Below are positions 26,705 through 34,959 of a DNA stretch of 64,000 nucleotides, one piece after another (the first letter of the stretch is position 1; every line of letters starts with the position of its first letter). The stretch covers positions 10,347,501 to 10,411,500 of the forward strand of contig NZ_CP163518.1 in the NCBI RefSeq assembly GCF_041080625.1, given 5' to 3'. Origin of the DNA: Streptomyces sp. CG1. Its GTDB lineage: Bacteria > Actinomycetota > Actinomycetes > Streptomycetales > Streptomycetaceae. The notes below the pieces were generated by a model that saw nothing but the letters and a program-made list of their open reading frames with translations, was not told the DNA's origin and did no database searches. The translations under genes and the position numbers were made by a program.

Positions 26705-27163
26705 TCACAGGCGTTCGTCCGCCGCCTTTCGTCGGCCGCAGTCCGGGCAAACCCCGGACAACTCCACCGTGTGCCGGACGTTCGCGAACCCGGAGGTCCG
26801 TGCGATGGTGTCGGCCCATTCCTCCACCGGGCCGGAGTCGACGGGCCGGCTCAGGCCGCATTCGGTGCAGATGAGGTAGTGGCGGTGGTCGGGTCCCGGA
26901 CGGTAGCGGAAGAGGCGTTCACCGCTGGTGTCGCGCACCATGTCAGCCCGGCCGACGCCGGCCAGGCCGGCCAGCGTGCGGTAGACCGTGGAGAGGCCGA
27001 CCGGTGTGCCGTCGGTGGCGAGTTGGTTGTGGAGGGCTTGGGCGCCGACGAAGCCGTCGGCCCGGATGAGTGCCTCGACGACGATGGTGCGTTGCTGGGT
27101 GTGGCGGCCGATCAGTGTGACGTCGTGCGACGGGGTGGGGGTGCGCTGGCGGTCGGGTGCCAT
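26705..27163 (-). CDS. zur: Zur/Fur-family zinc-responsive repressor
   Basis: 152 residues from ATG at 27163. Winged helix 'QQRTIVVEALIRADGFVGAQ' to 'GTPVGLSTVYRTLAGLAGVG', then the dimerisation domain with 'PDHRHYLICTECGLSRPVDS', 'VEEWADTIARTSGF', 'HTVELSGVCPDCGRRK'. Both structural CxxC pairs (CTEC, CPDC) and the HxHY regulatory-metal region are present, as in Streptomyces Zur. It is the last gene of a znuA-znuC-znuB-znuB unit, with the preceding permease ending 14 bases before it, so it would be induced with zinc uptake (negative feedback). A second Fur/Zur-like gene lies at 36206. Confidence 0.88.
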   Translation of the reverse strand: MAPDRQRTPTPSHDVTLIGRHTQQRTIVVEALIRADGFVGAQALHNQLATDGTPVGLSTVYRTLAGLAGVGRADMVRDTSGERLFRYRPGPDHRHYLICTECGLSRPVDSGPVEEWADTIARTSGFANVRHTVELSGVCPDCGRRKAADERL

Positions 27164-27176
27164 CGGGTGCCTTGGC

Positions 27177-28046
27177 TCATGGGCCGGTGGGGACGGCGGT
27201 GCTCGTACGACGACCGGAGGCGAGCCACCGTATGAGGAACGTCGCGGCGTAGACGGCCGTGGCGACGCCCATGATGGCGAAGCTCGGTGGCATTCTCGGC
27301 ACGGCGTAGGAGGCGAACAGTCCTGCCCACATCTGCAGGACCGCCAGTGCGGCGGAGAGGGCGAGTGCCCGGTAGGGGTGGTCGGTGAGGCGGATGGCGG
27401 CGCCCGCGGGGGCGGCGAGCAGGCCGAGCAGGAGCAGGGAGCCGACCGCCTGGGTGGCCTCGGCGGCGCTGATTCCGGCGAGGGCGAGGAAGCCGTAGCC
27501 GAGCAGGCGGACCGGTACCCCGCGGGCTGCGGCGACGGCCTCGTCGAGCGTGGCGAACAGCAGCGGCCGGGCGATGAGGACCACCAGCAGGCCGACCCCG
27601 GCGGCCACCAGGGCGGCGACGGCCGCGCTGCTGGAGGAGATGCCGAAGACGGAGCCGAACAGCACGGTGACGCCGGCGGTGCCGTTCGTGGTGCTGCGCG
27701 AGGTCGTGTAGAGGGTGATGAAGAAGGCGCCCAGGCCCAGGATCCAGGAGAAGACGCTTCCGATGACCACGTCGTCGGGGCGGGCACGGCGGCCGAGGGT
27801 GCCGAAGAGCAGCGCCATGGCGATGGTCGCGGCGAACAGGCCCAGGCGCAGGTCGGCGCCGAAGGCGAGGGCGGCCATCGCGCCGGTGAAGGCGACGTGG
27901 CTGAGTGCGTCGCCGGTGAAGACCTGGGCGCGCAGGACGAGGAAGTAGCCGACCAGTCCGCAGGCAGCGGCGATGGCGGTCCCGGCGAGGAGGGCGTGCT
28001 GGAAGAACGGGTGGGACAGCGGGGACGCGGCGAGCAGCACGGTCAT
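27177..28046 (-). CDS. Zinc/manganese ABC transporter permease (ZnuB-like, second)
   Basis: 289 residues from ATG at 28046, overlapping the stop of the preceding permease by four bases (ATGA). Eight or nine hydrophobic segments, with the ABC-3 family landmarks 'LVLRAQVFTGDALSHVAFTG' and 'VIGSVFSWILGLGAFFITLY', 'EATQAVGSLLLLGLLAAPAG' and 'PYRALALSAALAVLQMW'. Two different permeases in one operon suggest a heterodimeric membrane component. Membrane protein for zinc (or Mn) import with the adjacent ATPase and lipoprotein. Confidence 0.9.
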   Translation of the reverse strand: MTVLLAASPLSHPFFQHALLAGTAIAAACGLVGYFLVLRAQVFTGDALSHVAFTGAMAALAFGADLRLGLFAATIAMALLFGTLGRRARPDDVVIGSVFSWILGLGAFFITLYTTSRSTTNGTAGVTVLFGSVFGISSSSAAVAALVAAGVGLLVVLIARPLLFATLDEAVAAARGVPVRLLGYGFLALAGISAAEATQAVGSLLLLGLLAAPAGAAIRLTDHPYRALALSAALAVLQMWAGLFASYAVPRMPPSFAIMGVATAVYAATFLIRWLASGRRTSTAVPTGP

Positions 28047-28891
28047 GCGATCACCTTCTTGGCAGCGGGCGTTGCCCCGGCCCGGGTGCGACCGAGTACC
28101 TCGTGCAGTGAGCGCCGGCCCAGGGCGAGTACGTATCCGGCGAAGGCGATGGATGTCACGAAGAAGCCCAGGGGGTAGGGCGAGTAGTAGGCGGCGGTCA
28201 GGCCGAGCCAGGTGGCGGCGAAGGCCAGCAGGACGGCCAGGGCGAGGCTCAGCGCCGGTCGGGCGGTGAGGACTTGTGCGGTGGCGGCCGGGATGACCAT
28301 GAGGGCGAAGACCAGGAGGGTGCCGGTGATCTGGCTCGCCTCGGCGGTGGCCGCTCCGAGCAGGACGAGGAAGACCACCGACAGGGCGCGGACCGGCACC
28401 CCGCGCCCGGCGGCGACCTGCGGGTCGACGGAGGCGAACAGCAGCGGCCGTCCGATCAGCGCCAGCACCGCGAGCACCACGGCGCCGACCACCGTCAGCA
28501 CGGTCACCTGCGACGAGGTGATGCCCAGGAAGGTGCCGAAGAGGATGGTCTGCGGCCCCTCCAGCAGTCCCTTGTAGAGGGCGATGAACAGGAACCCGGA
28601 CGCGAGCAGGAATGCCTGCACGGTCCCCGTGAGTGCGGACTCGTGGTGGTCTCCGCCGCCGCGCAGCGCGGCGATGACCAGCGCGGCGGCCAGGCACAGC
28701 GTGAAGTAGCCGTAGACCGCGCTGACTCCGAGCAGGAGCGCCCCGGCGGCGCCGGGGAAGGCGACGGCGGAGATGGTGTGCGCGGCGAACGTCTGCCGCC
28801 GCAGCACCACGAACCACCCCACGACCGCGGAGACCACGGCCACGACCGCGCCCGCGCGGAAGGCGTTGACCATGAAGGGGTAGGACCACAT
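28043..28891 (-). CDS. Zinc/manganese ABC transporter permease (ZnuB-like, first)
   Basis: 282 residues from ATG at 28891. ABC-3 family permease: 'FRAGAVVAVVSAVVGWFVVL', 'RRQTFAAHTISAVAFPGAAG', 'FGTFLGITSSQVTVLTVVGA', 'EASQITGTLLVFALMVIPAA'. The AGGAG before this ATG leaves no spacer, and the frame is open back to the ATPase stop without another standard start, so the true start is uncertain and may be translationally coupled. The C-terminus overlaps the second permease (ATGA). Confidence 0.87.
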   Translation of the reverse strand: MWSYPFMVNAFRAGAVVAVVSAVVGWFVVLRRQTFAAHTISAVAFPGAAGALLLGVSAVYGYFTLCLAAALVIAALRGGGDHHESALTGTVQAFLLASGFLFIALYKGLLEGPQTILFGTFLGITSSQVTVLTVVGAVVLAVLALIGRPLLFASVDPQVAAGRGVPVRALSVVFLVLLGAATAEASQITGTLLVFALMVIPAATAQVLTARPALSLALAVLLAFAATWLGLTAAYYSPYPLGFFVTSIAFAGYVLALGRRSLHEVLGRTRAGATPAAKKVIA

Positions 28892-28939
28892 CTCCTGGAA
28901 GTCGGCGAGGAGGTTCCACGACCAGGTTGGTGCCCCGTC

Positions 28940-29884
28940 TCAGCGAGCGTCATGACCGCTCCCCGGGGTGTCGTGCCGGTCGGTGTGCAGCGCGGGCGGC
29001 TCCGGCTGGCCCACGACGACCAGCCGGCCGTCCGCGGCCCGCAGTACTTCGACCGGTGTGCCGTACAGCCGGGTCAGCGTCCCGGAGGTGATGACCTCGC
29101 CCGGGGTGCCGGCGGCGGCCCCGCCTTCGGCCAGGTACACCACGCGGTCCAGGTGGTGGAGTATCGGGTTCACGTCGTGGGCGACCATGACCACGGAGAC
29201 GCCCTCCTGGTGGCAGATCCGCCCGACGAGTGCTGCGACGGCGCCCTGGTTGGGCAGGTCCAGGCTGTCCAACGGCTCGTCCAGCAGCAGCAGTTCGGGC
29301 CTGCGGACCAGGGCCTGGGCGATCAGCAGCCGCTGCTGCTCGCCGCCGGAACACTGCCCGATGGGCCGGTGTGCGTACGCCGACGCCCCGACCAGCTCGA
29401 TCACCTCGTCCACCCGCGCACGGGCGGCCCGCCGCCGTGCGCTCGGGAACGGCAGCGGCACGCCCCATCGGTCGCCGTCCAGGCCGAGGCGCACCACGTC
29501 GATGCCGCGGATGCGCAGGGTGGCGTCGAAGCTGCGGCGCTGCGGCAGGTAGCCGATGCGGTCGTTGGCCTGTCCGGGACGGGCGCCGAGGACCCGTACG
29601 TCTCCGGCCGCCGCGGGCAGGGTGCCGAGCAGGACCTTGATCATGGTGGATTTGCCGACGCCGTTGGGACCGAGCACGGCGGTGAACTCGCCGGCCCCGA
29701 TGCGAAGGTCCACCCCCGACCAGAGCGTCCGGCCGCCGACCCGCACGGCGGCCCCGCGCAGGGCGACCACCGGGCCGCTTCCGGTTCCTTCGGCCGTGTT
29801 GTCGTGGCCGTCGTCGTGGCTGCCGTTACGGCGGGTGGGGACGGTGTGGGTGACGGCTTCGCGGGCCTTCGCTATCGGGTTCAT
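28940..29884 (-). CDS. znuC: Zinc/manganese ABC transporter ATPase (ZnuC-like)
   Basis: 314 residues from ATG at 29884, 8 bases after the lipoprotein gene. Walker A 'GPNGVGKSTMIKVLLGTLP', Q-loop 'IGYLPQRRSF', signature 'IGQCSGGEQQRLLIAQALVR', Walker B 'ELLLLDEPLDSLDLPNQG' and H-loop 'VVMVAHDVNP' are all intact. About 35 residues precede the ABC domain, and the C-terminal 60 residues ('LTRLYGTPVEVLRAADGRLV') form the small regulatory tail common in metal importers. Supplies energy for the two permeases encoded downstream. Confidence 0.9.
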   Translation of the reverse strand: MNPIAKAREAVTHTVPTRRNGSHDDGHDNTAEGTGSGPVVALRGAAVRVGGRTLWSGVDLRIGAGEFTAVLGPNGVGKSTMIKVLLGTLPAAAGDVRVLGARPGQANDRIGYLPQRRSFDATLRIRGIDVVRLGLDGDRWGVPLPFPSARRRAARARVDEVIELVGASAYAHRPIGQCSGGEQQRLLIAQALVRRPELLLLDEPLDSLDLPNQGAVAALVGRICHQEGVSVVMVAHDVNPILHHLDRVVYLAEGGAAAGTPGEVITSGTLTRLYGTPVEVLRAADGRLVVVGQPEPPALHTDRHDTPGSGHDAR

Positions 29885-29892
29885 GGCTCAGT

Positions 29893-30870
29893 TCACTTCC
29901 CGGTGGCCTTGGCCAGGGCCTGCTCGATGCCCTGCAACTGGGTGGTCTGCCACTGCTGGAAGGTGGCCCCGGCGGGGGTCAGGGTCTCGGTGACGGTGGC
30001 GACCGGGATGCCCTGCGCCTTGGCCTCCTTGACCTGTGCCTGCACGTCGGGTGTGGAGTTCTGGGAGTTGTAGACGTAGATCTTGATCTGCTTGTTCTTG
30101 ATCTGCTGGTCGATGGTGGTCTTGTCCTTGGCCGTGGGGTCGGAGCCCTCGCTCATCGCGTCCAGGAACGTCTCCGGGGTGAGCATCTTCAGCCCCAGGC
30201 CCTCGGCGAGCGGCGTGACGATGGACTCGGAGGCGCCGATCGGGGTGCCCGCGTACTTCGCCTTGATGCCGGTGATGAGCTGGTTGTAGCCGGCGAGCGT
30301 CTTCGTCTCGAAGGTCGTCTTCTGCTGGTCGAAGTAGGAGGCGTCGGCCGGGTCGGTCTTCTTGTAGTCGGCGGTGATCTTCTCGATGACCTGGTGGACG
30401 TTGTCGGGGGAGTACCAGCGGTGCGGGTTGCCGCCCGGCTTGATCCCGACCAGGTCGCCGACCTTCAGCTCGGTCCGGTCGCTGCCGGGGTTCGACGCGA
30501 GGAGTTTGTCGGCCCAGGCGTCGTAGCCGATGCCGTTGACGATCGTGTACTGGGCGCCGGCCACGGTGCGGGCGTCGGCGGCGGTCGGCTCGTAGGCGTG
30601 CGGGTCGGTGTCCGGGTTGGTGATGATGCTGGTCACCTTCACGTGGCTGCCGCCGAGCTGGGAGGCGATGCTGCCCCAGAAGTTCTCCGCCGCCACCACC
30701 TGGATCGTCCTGCCCGAGCCGCTGCCGCCTCCGGTCTCTGCGGTGTTGCCGCTGTGCGAGGAGGAGGTGGAGCAGGCGGTCGCCGTCACGGCCGTCAGGG
30801 CCGCCGTCGCGGTGACCAGGGCGATCCTCACGGAGGGCCGGGGAGAACGGGAGGCGGGGGTGGTGGACAT
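29893..30870 (-). CDS. znuA: Zinc-binding lipoprotein of the ABC importer (ZnuA-like, cluster 9)
   Basis: 325 residues from ATG at 30870. Signal peptide with lipobox 'ALTAVTATACS', acylated Cys33. 'IQVVAAENFWGSIASQLGGS' is the start of cluster-9 metal-binding proteins. The expected metal ligands are present as His in 'TDPHAYEPT' and 'NPHRWYSPDNVHQVI', Glu in 'PIGASESIVTPLAEG' and the C-terminal 'NSQNSTPDVQAQVKEA'. There is no long His-rich loop. It would capture zinc (or manganese) outside the membrane. Two Zur-box-like sequences 75 and 103 bases upstream make it the head of a Zur-repressed operon. Confidence 0.9.
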   Translation of the reverse strand: MSTTPASRSPRPSVRIALVTATAALTAVTATACSTSSSHSGNTAETGGGSGSGRTIQVVAAENFWGSIASQLGGSHVKVTSIITNPDTDPHAYEPTAADARTVAGAQYTIVNGIGYDAWADKLLASNPGSDRTELKVGDLVGIKPGGNPHRWYSPDNVHQVIEKITADYKKTDPADASYFDQQKTTFETKTLAGYNQLITGIKAKYAGTPIGASESIVTPLAEGLGLKMLTPETFLDAMSEGSDPTAKDKTTIDQQIKNKQIKIYVYNSQNSTPDVQAQVKEAKAQGIPVATVTETLTPAGATFQQWQTTQLQGIEQALAKATGK

Positions 30871-30944
30871 GCGGAGCTCCTTCGGGCGATGCCCGGCGCG
30901 CGGCGGACACGTGCCGGGCGTGTGGCGACACTCCGGACGCTAGA

Positions 30945-30959
30945 TGGGAATGATTTTCA
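30945..30959. promoter_or_regulatory. Zur box 1 upstream of znuA
   Basis: TGGGAATGATTTTCA, close to the Zur consensus, 75 bases upstream of the znuA start. Confidence 0.8.
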
Positions 30960-30972
30960 GATCAATGGAAGA

Positions 30973-30987
30973 TGAAAACCGTTGCCA
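30973..30987 (-). promoter_or_regulatory. Zur box 2 upstream of znuA
   Basis: Minus-strand TGGCAACGGTTTTCA closely resembles the rpmF box (TGGCATTCGTTTTCA). It lies 28 bases from box 1 centre to centre, so two dimers could bind one face-to-face site. Confidence 0.7.
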
Positions 30988-31069
30988 TCTCTTGACCGGG
31001 TGTATGACTGACTGCTCGGGGCTGCGCAGGTAGGGGGTGCGGCGGACCTCGCCGGGACAAGCGTTGGCA

Positions 31070-31110
31070 GCCGTCGCTCACGAGGACCGGGTGTCCTGGT
31101 GGGCGACGGC
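31070..31110. terminator. Long hairpin terminator
   Basis: 18-base arms (31070-31087 and 31093-31110) with one mismatch and one G-T pair around the loop CGGGT, 76 bases beyond the stop of the 130-aa protein on the minus strand. It also separates that unit from the divergent Zur boxes of znuA. Confidence 0.7.
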
Positions 31111-31185
31111 CGCCGAGGGGGCGAAGTGGCCGGCCTGATTGTCGAGCGCCGGTTCCGGCAGTCGGCGGTTGTGACCGGCAGTGGT

Positions 31186-31578
31186 TCAGCAGTCGCGGAA
31201 CTCCGGCGACTGGTTGAGGATCTGCGAGCGCAGGGAGGTGAAGCGTGCATGGGTCTCGCCGCCGCGCGCCTCGGGGCGGAAGGCTGCGACCCGGTGGCAG
31301 TTCTGGAAGGCGAGGGCGATGCCGAAGTGGCGTTCCAGGCTGCCGCGGATCGCGTCGCTGGACAGGGCGCGCAGGAGCTGGCCGCGCTCCTTCTCGGAGG
31401 GCGGCGGGGTCTGGTTGTCGGCGAACTCCGCTGCGCCGGAGCGCAGTTCGGTGGCCAGGCGGGCGACGAGGTCGTAGGCGTACGGCAGGGACGTGCGGAC
31501 CGTTTCCACGAAGTCCGCCTCCCGCACCTCACCGTTCTCGGCTTCGGCGAGCAGCTGCGGGGAGACGTCGAGCGACAT
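31186..31578 (-). CDS. Conserved protein of unknown function, partner of the CooC-like ATPase
   Basis: 130 residues from ATG at 31578, 39 bases after the stop of the CooC-like ATPase gene and followed by a terminator, so the two form one unit under the Zur box at 32597. Mostly helical and soluble: 'LLAEAENGEVREADFVETVR' and 'LPYAYDLVARLATELRSGAA', a short acidic/Pro linker 'FADNQTPPPSEKERG', then 'LLRALSSDAIRGSLERHFGI' and 'HARFTSLRSQILNQSPEF'. It has two cysteines, one (Cys130) at the very C-terminus, and two histidines in the second half that could bind metal. No known domain was recognised. Confidence 0.75.
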   Translation of the reverse strand: MSLDVSPQLLAEAENGEVREADFVETVRTSLPYAYDLVARLATELRSGAAEFADNQTPPPSEKERGQLLRALSSDAIRGSLERHFGIALAFQNCHRVAAFRPEARGGETHARFTSLRSQILNQSPEFRDC

Positions 31579-31617
31579 GAAGGGCTGTCCTGTTCTGTGG
31601 TTCTGGTCTTGAGGGGG

Positions 31618-32580
31618 TCAGGCGAAGGCGGTCAGTGCTGCGGGGCCGTGCTGGAAGTCCGGGTCGACCTGGGCGGCGAGATCCTGGCCGGTGGCCTCGT
31701 CGGCCCAGGCGGCGGCGTTGCGCAGGTGGAATTCCACGGCGTGCTTCTGGAAGGCGGCCCAGTCTTTGGCGCGGGCGTCCACGGCCGCGCGCAGCCGGTC
31801 CAGTGCGCAGGCGTTGTGCGCCTCCAGTTCGCTGTGACCGTCGCGGCCCTGTTCCTGGGCGCGCACGTACGAGGACTGCTCGCAGTGGGTGATCAGATCC
31901 ACGCCGACGTGGGCGCGCAGGAAGGCCAGGTCATCCTCGCCGGTGACCTTGTTGCCGACGACGGCGACCGGGATCCCGAACTCGGCGGCGTGGTCGCGGT
32001 ACTGGCGGTACACGGAGACGCTCTTGCGGGTCGGTTCGACGACCAGGAACGTCATGTCGAAGCGGGTGAACAGGCCGGAGGCGAAGGCGTCGGCGCCGGC
32101 GGTCATGTCGACGACGACGTACTCGCCGGGACCGTCCACGAGGTGGTTGAGGTACAGCTCAACCGCGCCGAGCTTGGAGTGGTAGCAGGCCACGCCGAGG
32201 TCGCTCTCGTCAAAGGCGCCGGTCACCATCAGCGGGACGCCGCCGACCTCCTGGACGTGGTGGCCGTGGACCTCGTCGTCGCCCAGCAGGCGCAACAGTC
32301 GGGAGCCGCGGCCCGGCGGGGTCGTCTTGACCATGGCTTCGCGGGACGGGATCCGCGGGTTGCTGCCCCGCAGGTAGTCCTTGATCTCGCCGGTGCGCGC
32401 GCTGAGCGGCGGCGCGGCGAAGACCTCGTCCTCGTCGAGGCCAAGGGCGTACGCCAGGTGCTGGTTGATGTCGCCGTCGATGGCGACGACCGGCGCGCCC
32501 GAACGCGCCAGGTGACGGGAGAAGAGCGCGGACAGCGTCGTCTTGCCGCTGCCGCCCTTACCGACGAAGGCAACACGCAT
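31618..32580 (-). CDS. CooC/MinD-type P-loop ATPase (metal-centre maturation-like)
   Basis: 320 residues from ATG at 32580, AGAGGTGG upstream. Deviant Walker A 'MRVAFVGKGGSGKTTLSALF' (residues 7-16), 'VVAIDGDINQHLAYALG' (switch I with the Asp), 'GEYVVVDMTAGADAFASGLF' (switch II) and 'TFLVVEPTRKSVSVYRQYRD' are the signatures of the CooC/MinD/NifH (SIMIBI) group. CooC inserts nickel into CO dehydrogenase; here no CODH gene is nearby. A Zur-box-like 15-mer only 17 bases before the ATG implies repression by zinc-loaded Zur, so a role in metal allocation under zinc limitation is suggested. Partner protein downstream. Confidence 0.82.
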   Translation of the reverse strand: MRVAFVGKGGSGKTTLSALFSRHLARSGAPVVAIDGDINQHLAYALGLDEDEVFAAPPLSARTGEIKDYLRGSNPRIPSREAMVKTTPPGRGSRLLRLLGDDEVHGHHVQEVGGVPLMVTGAFDESDLGVACYHSKLGAVELYLNHLVDGPGEYVVVDMTAGADAFASGLFTRFDMTFLVVEPTRKSVSVYRQYRDHAAEFGIPVAVVGNKVTGEDDLAFLRAHVGVDLITHCEQSSYVRAQEQGRDGHSELEAHNACALDRLRAAVDARAKDWAAFQKHAVEFHLRNAAAWADEATGQDLAAQVDPDFQHGPAALTAFA

Positions 32581-32596
32581 GGCTAGCCACCTCTAT

Positions 32597-32611
32597 TGGA
32601 AATGGATTTCA
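32597..32611. promoter_or_regulatory. Zur box upstream of the CooC-like ATPase
   Basis: TGGAAATGGATTTCA, a strong match to the other Zur boxes here, 17 bases upstream of the CooC-like start. The plus-strand gene at 32743 begins 132 bases away and could share it. Confidence 0.75.
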
Positions 32612-32742
32612 TGAGCATATGTCGGGATGCGACATGGTGGTGTCAAATCGCTCGTTTCCCAACTCTCTTGCTTCCCACGCGAGTTGGGTCGCATCTGGCG
32701 CAAACAGGAGACACGTTTGACCCATACGGAGGAGACGCGGAT

Positions 32743-33131
32743 ATGAGCGATGCCGCAGGCGGCCGTCGGGGCCGCCCTTTCACCCTTGTCGTCTGCGGCT
32801 CATGTCATGCCGCTGAGGCAGGTTGGGTGATGGACGGCCTGCGGCGCTCGGTCCGGGGCTGCCCACACGGGGTCATGGTCTCCACCGGTTGCCTGGGGAA
32901 GATGCTGCACTGTCGGAGCGGCCGGGGCCTGCATGCCGCCGTGCAGCCGTGCAGCCATGCGGGGGCGACCGCAGGCCCCGTGGGGTCGTCGTACGCCTCG
33001 GCCCGTTGGTGACGGAAGCCGACGCCGAGGTGGTCGGGGCGTGGCTGCGGGCCGGGATGCCCGACGACGGCTCGCTGCCCGATCGGCTCCGAGCAGAACC
33101 CGCGCCGCTGCAGGTCGCCCACCTCAACTGA
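32743..33131 (+). pseudogene. Cys-rich (thin [2Fe-2S]-like) protein, frameshifted by an 8-bp duplication
   Basis: ATG at 32743 behind GGAGGAG. The first frame gives 'FTLVVCGSCHAAEAGWVMDG', 'LRRSVRGCPHGVMVSTGCLG' and 'KMLHCRSGRGLHAAVQPC', a Cys pattern like the thioredoxin-like [2Fe-2S] family. At 32938-32953 GCCGTGCA occurs twice in tandem, and after it the natural continuation is in another frame ('RPRGVVVRLGPLVTEADAEV', 'VGAWLRAGMPDDGSLPDRLR', stop 33131). Removing one repeat unit restores a single ~126-residue protein. The uncorrected frame stops at 33012. It is divergent from the Zur-boxed CooC-like gene and faces the metal operon, so a metal-related role is likely. Function unknown. Confidence 0.65.
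32938..32953 (+). repeat. 8-bp tandem duplication causing a frameshift
   Basis: GCCGTGCA GCCGTGCA directly precedes GCCATGC inside the Cys-rich gene. One unit too many shifts the frame by two. Confidence 0.75.
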
Positions 33132-33174
33132 CGGGCTGCTTCTGGGCGCGTCGACGCGACGGATGAGGTGTGCG

Positions 33175-33537
33175 TCAGCCGAGGTCGCGTACGCCGATGC
33201 GCAGGTGCTCGATGTGATGGACGGCCTGGTCGAGGAGCTGGGCGACGTGGTCGTCGTAGAGGCTGTAGACGATGCGGCGGCCGTCGCGGCGGCCGGTGAC
33301 CAGGCCGAGGGCTCGCAGCAGGCGCAGTTGGTGGGAGACGGCGGACTGTTCCATGCCGACGGCGCAGGCGAGTTCGCCGACGGGGTACGGGCGCTGCCGC
33401 AGGGTGGTGAGGATCAGCAGGCGGGACGGTGTGGCGAGGGCCTGGAGTGTCGTGGCGACGGAGGCGGCGGTGGCTTCGTCGAGCCGGGCGGTCGCGAGGA
33501 CGTCGCGGCCGCCGGCGTCGAGGTCATCGGCGTGCAC
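33175..33537 (-). CDS. ArsR/SmtB-family metal sensor (alpha-5 site, NmtR/KmtR-like)
   Basis: 120 residues from GTG at 33537; the start lies inside the end of the preceding [2Fe-2S] gene (14-base overlap). Winged helix 'ASVATTLQALATPSRLLILT', 'VGMEQSAVSHQLRLLRALGL', 'GRRDGRRIVYSLYD'. The C-terminal helix 'YDDHVAQLLDQAVHHIEHLR' carries the Asp-x-His...His-x2-His set of the alpha-5 metal site of SmtB/CzrA/NmtR. It lacks the N-terminal Gly-His-Gly of NmtR, so nickel is less certain. It is the last gene of the six-gene Zur-boxed unit; an ArsR repressor inside a zinc-starvation operon could sense metal surplus. Close paralogue of the gene at 38962. Confidence 0.88.
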   Translation of the reverse strand: MHADDLDAGGRDVLATARLDEATAASVATTLQALATPSRLLILTTLRQRPYPVGELACAVGMEQSAVSHQLRLLRALGLVTGRRDGRRIVYSLYDDHVAQLLDQAVHHIEHLRIGVRDLG

Positions 33538-33937
33538 GGGCGCGGGCCTCGCGCGGTGGGCGGATCAGCTGGAGGGCCAGGGTGGGGGGCGGTTGGGCGA
33601 TGCCGGGTCCGCCCGCCTGTGCCCAGTGCAGCAGGTCGTCGGTGCTGTCGTCGTCCATGGCGAAGCCGACCCAGACGGCGCGGCCTCCGGCCCGGCGCCC
33701 GGCGGTGGACGGCTGGACGACGATGACGTTGGCCTGGTCGCAGGGGCCGAGGCAGTCAGTCGTACGGACCTGGAAGCCGTGCTCTGCCGCGCCGGCGCGC
33801 AGTCGGTCCAGTTGCCAGCCGTGGTCGGTGCCGGGGTGCTTGCGTGGGTTGCCGCAGCAGCAGCCCCGGCACACGACGAGTGTGCAGGGGCGGGGAGCGG
33901 CTGCCCGGATGACGGAACGGTTCACGGACTGGTTCAC
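33524..33937 (-). CDS. Thioredoxin-like [2Fe-2S] ferredoxin-domain protein
   Basis: 137 residues from GTG at 33937, which overlaps the stop of the WD40 gene (GTGA). 'CTLVVCRGCCCGNPRKHPGT' at the start and 'VRTTDCLGPCDQANVIVVQP' in the middle give the Cys pattern of (2Fe-2S) ferredoxin domain proteins (four ligands among CxxCCC and CxxxC). 'RAVWVGFAMDDDSTDDLLHW' and a Pro-rich tail follow. In actinomycetes such proteins are often encoded next to CobW GTPases. Probably a cytosolic redox or metal-handling protein. Part of the six-gene unit 36694-33175. Confidence 0.8.
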   Translation of the reverse strand: MNQSVNRSVIRAAAPRPCTLVVCRGCCCGNPRKHPGTDHGWQLDRLRAGAAEHGFQVRTTDCLGPCDQANVIVVQPSTAGRRAGGRAVWVGFAMDDDSTDDLLHWAQAGGPGIAQPPPTLALQLIRPPREARARARR

Positions 33938-34959
33938 AGCGCGGTCCGGGACGGCACGCGGTACGTCCGGATCCGGCCGTCCCGCCACGCGACGGCCAGC
34001 AGGTGGGGGCCTGCCCAGGCCAGTGCGGTGACCGCCGCGCCCGTGCCGTCCAGTTCGCGCGCGGGCCGCAGGCGTGCCTGGGGCCGCCCGGCGGTGGCGT
34101 GCCACAGGGCTACGGTGCCGTCGGCGCCGCCGCTGGCCAGATGCCCGCCGGCGCCCGACCGCCAGGCCAGCGCGGTCACCGTCTCGTGGCAGCGGAGCGA
34201 GCGTGGTGCGGTGCCCTCCGGGCCCTTGCCGGAGAAGTCCCACACGGTCACGTCGGGTGCGCCGTCGGCGGCCAGCCAGAAGCCGGTGTCGTCGAAGGCG
34301 AGCCGGGAGACCTTCTCCGGGTAGCCGGACATGGTGAGTTCGCCGCCGTCGCGCGCTCGCCAGATGTGGATGGAGGCGTCCTGGTTGCCGCTGCAGATCC
34401 ACCTCCCGGTGGGCGCGACGGCGAGTGCGAGGTGGGAGCCCACGTAGGGGTAGGTGGCGACCGGTTTCTCGGTGTGCCTCTCGTGGCAGCGCACGGCCCC
34501 GTACGCCGCCACGGCCAGGCGCCGCCCCTGCCGCATCCAGGCGAGGTCGGTGACGGTCGACGTGGCGGGCTCCGTACGCCACAACTCGCCGCCGTCCGCG
34601 TCGAGTACGAGCGCGCGGCGGCCTGAGGCGACCGCGACCCGGGTGCCGTCGGCCCAGGCGGCGGCCGCCGACCAGGCGCCGGACTCCCGCACCGAGGTAC
34701 GTCCGTCGGAGCGACGCCACAGCGCATACCCCATCGGACCGGTCGCCACCAGGTGCCCGGCATCCGGGGAGAGCGTGACCGTGAGTGCGCCCCCGGGAAG
34801 CTCGAATGCCCCGATCTCGGCGCCCATCGCCGCGTCGAGGACCTTCACGGCCCCCTCCGCCCCCGCGACGGCGACTAGATCGCCCCGTGCACTCAACGCG
34901 ACGGGTGCGTCGTCGACGCCGGCCTCCCAGGCGAGCGGGGACTGAACCGTCGTACTCAC
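33934..34959 (-). CDS. WD40-repeat protein
   Basis: 341 residues from GTG at 34959, overlapping the CobW stop (GTGA). At least six WD40-like blades: '[20 protein letters not shown]', '[20 protein letters not shown]', '[20 protein letters not shown]', '[20 protein letters not shown]', '[20 protein letters not shown]', '[20 protein letters not shown]', '[20 protein letters not shown]'. This is enough for one seven-bladed propeller, without signal peptide or membrane span. WD40 propellers scaffold protein complexes. The position directly behind a CobW metallochaperone GTPase and before a [2Fe-2S] protein suggests a scaffold or client-recognition role in zinc delivery (inference). Confidence 0.85.
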   Translation of the reverse strand: MSTTVQSPLAWEAGVDDAPVALSARGDLVAVAGAEGAVKVLDAAMGAEIGAFELPGGALTVTLSPDAGHLVATGPMGYALWRRSDGRTSVRESGAWSAAAAWADGTRVAVASGRRALVLDADGGELWRTEPATSTVTDLAWMRQGRRLAVAAYGAVRCHERHTEKPVATYPYVGSHLALAVAPTGRWICSGNQDASIHIWRARDGGELTMSGYPEKVSRLAFDDTGFWLAADGAPDVTVWDFSGKGPEGTAPRSLRCHETVTALAWRSGAGGHLASGGADGTVALWHATAGRPQARLRPARELDGTGAAVTALAWAGPHLLAVAWRDGRIRTYRVPSRTAL

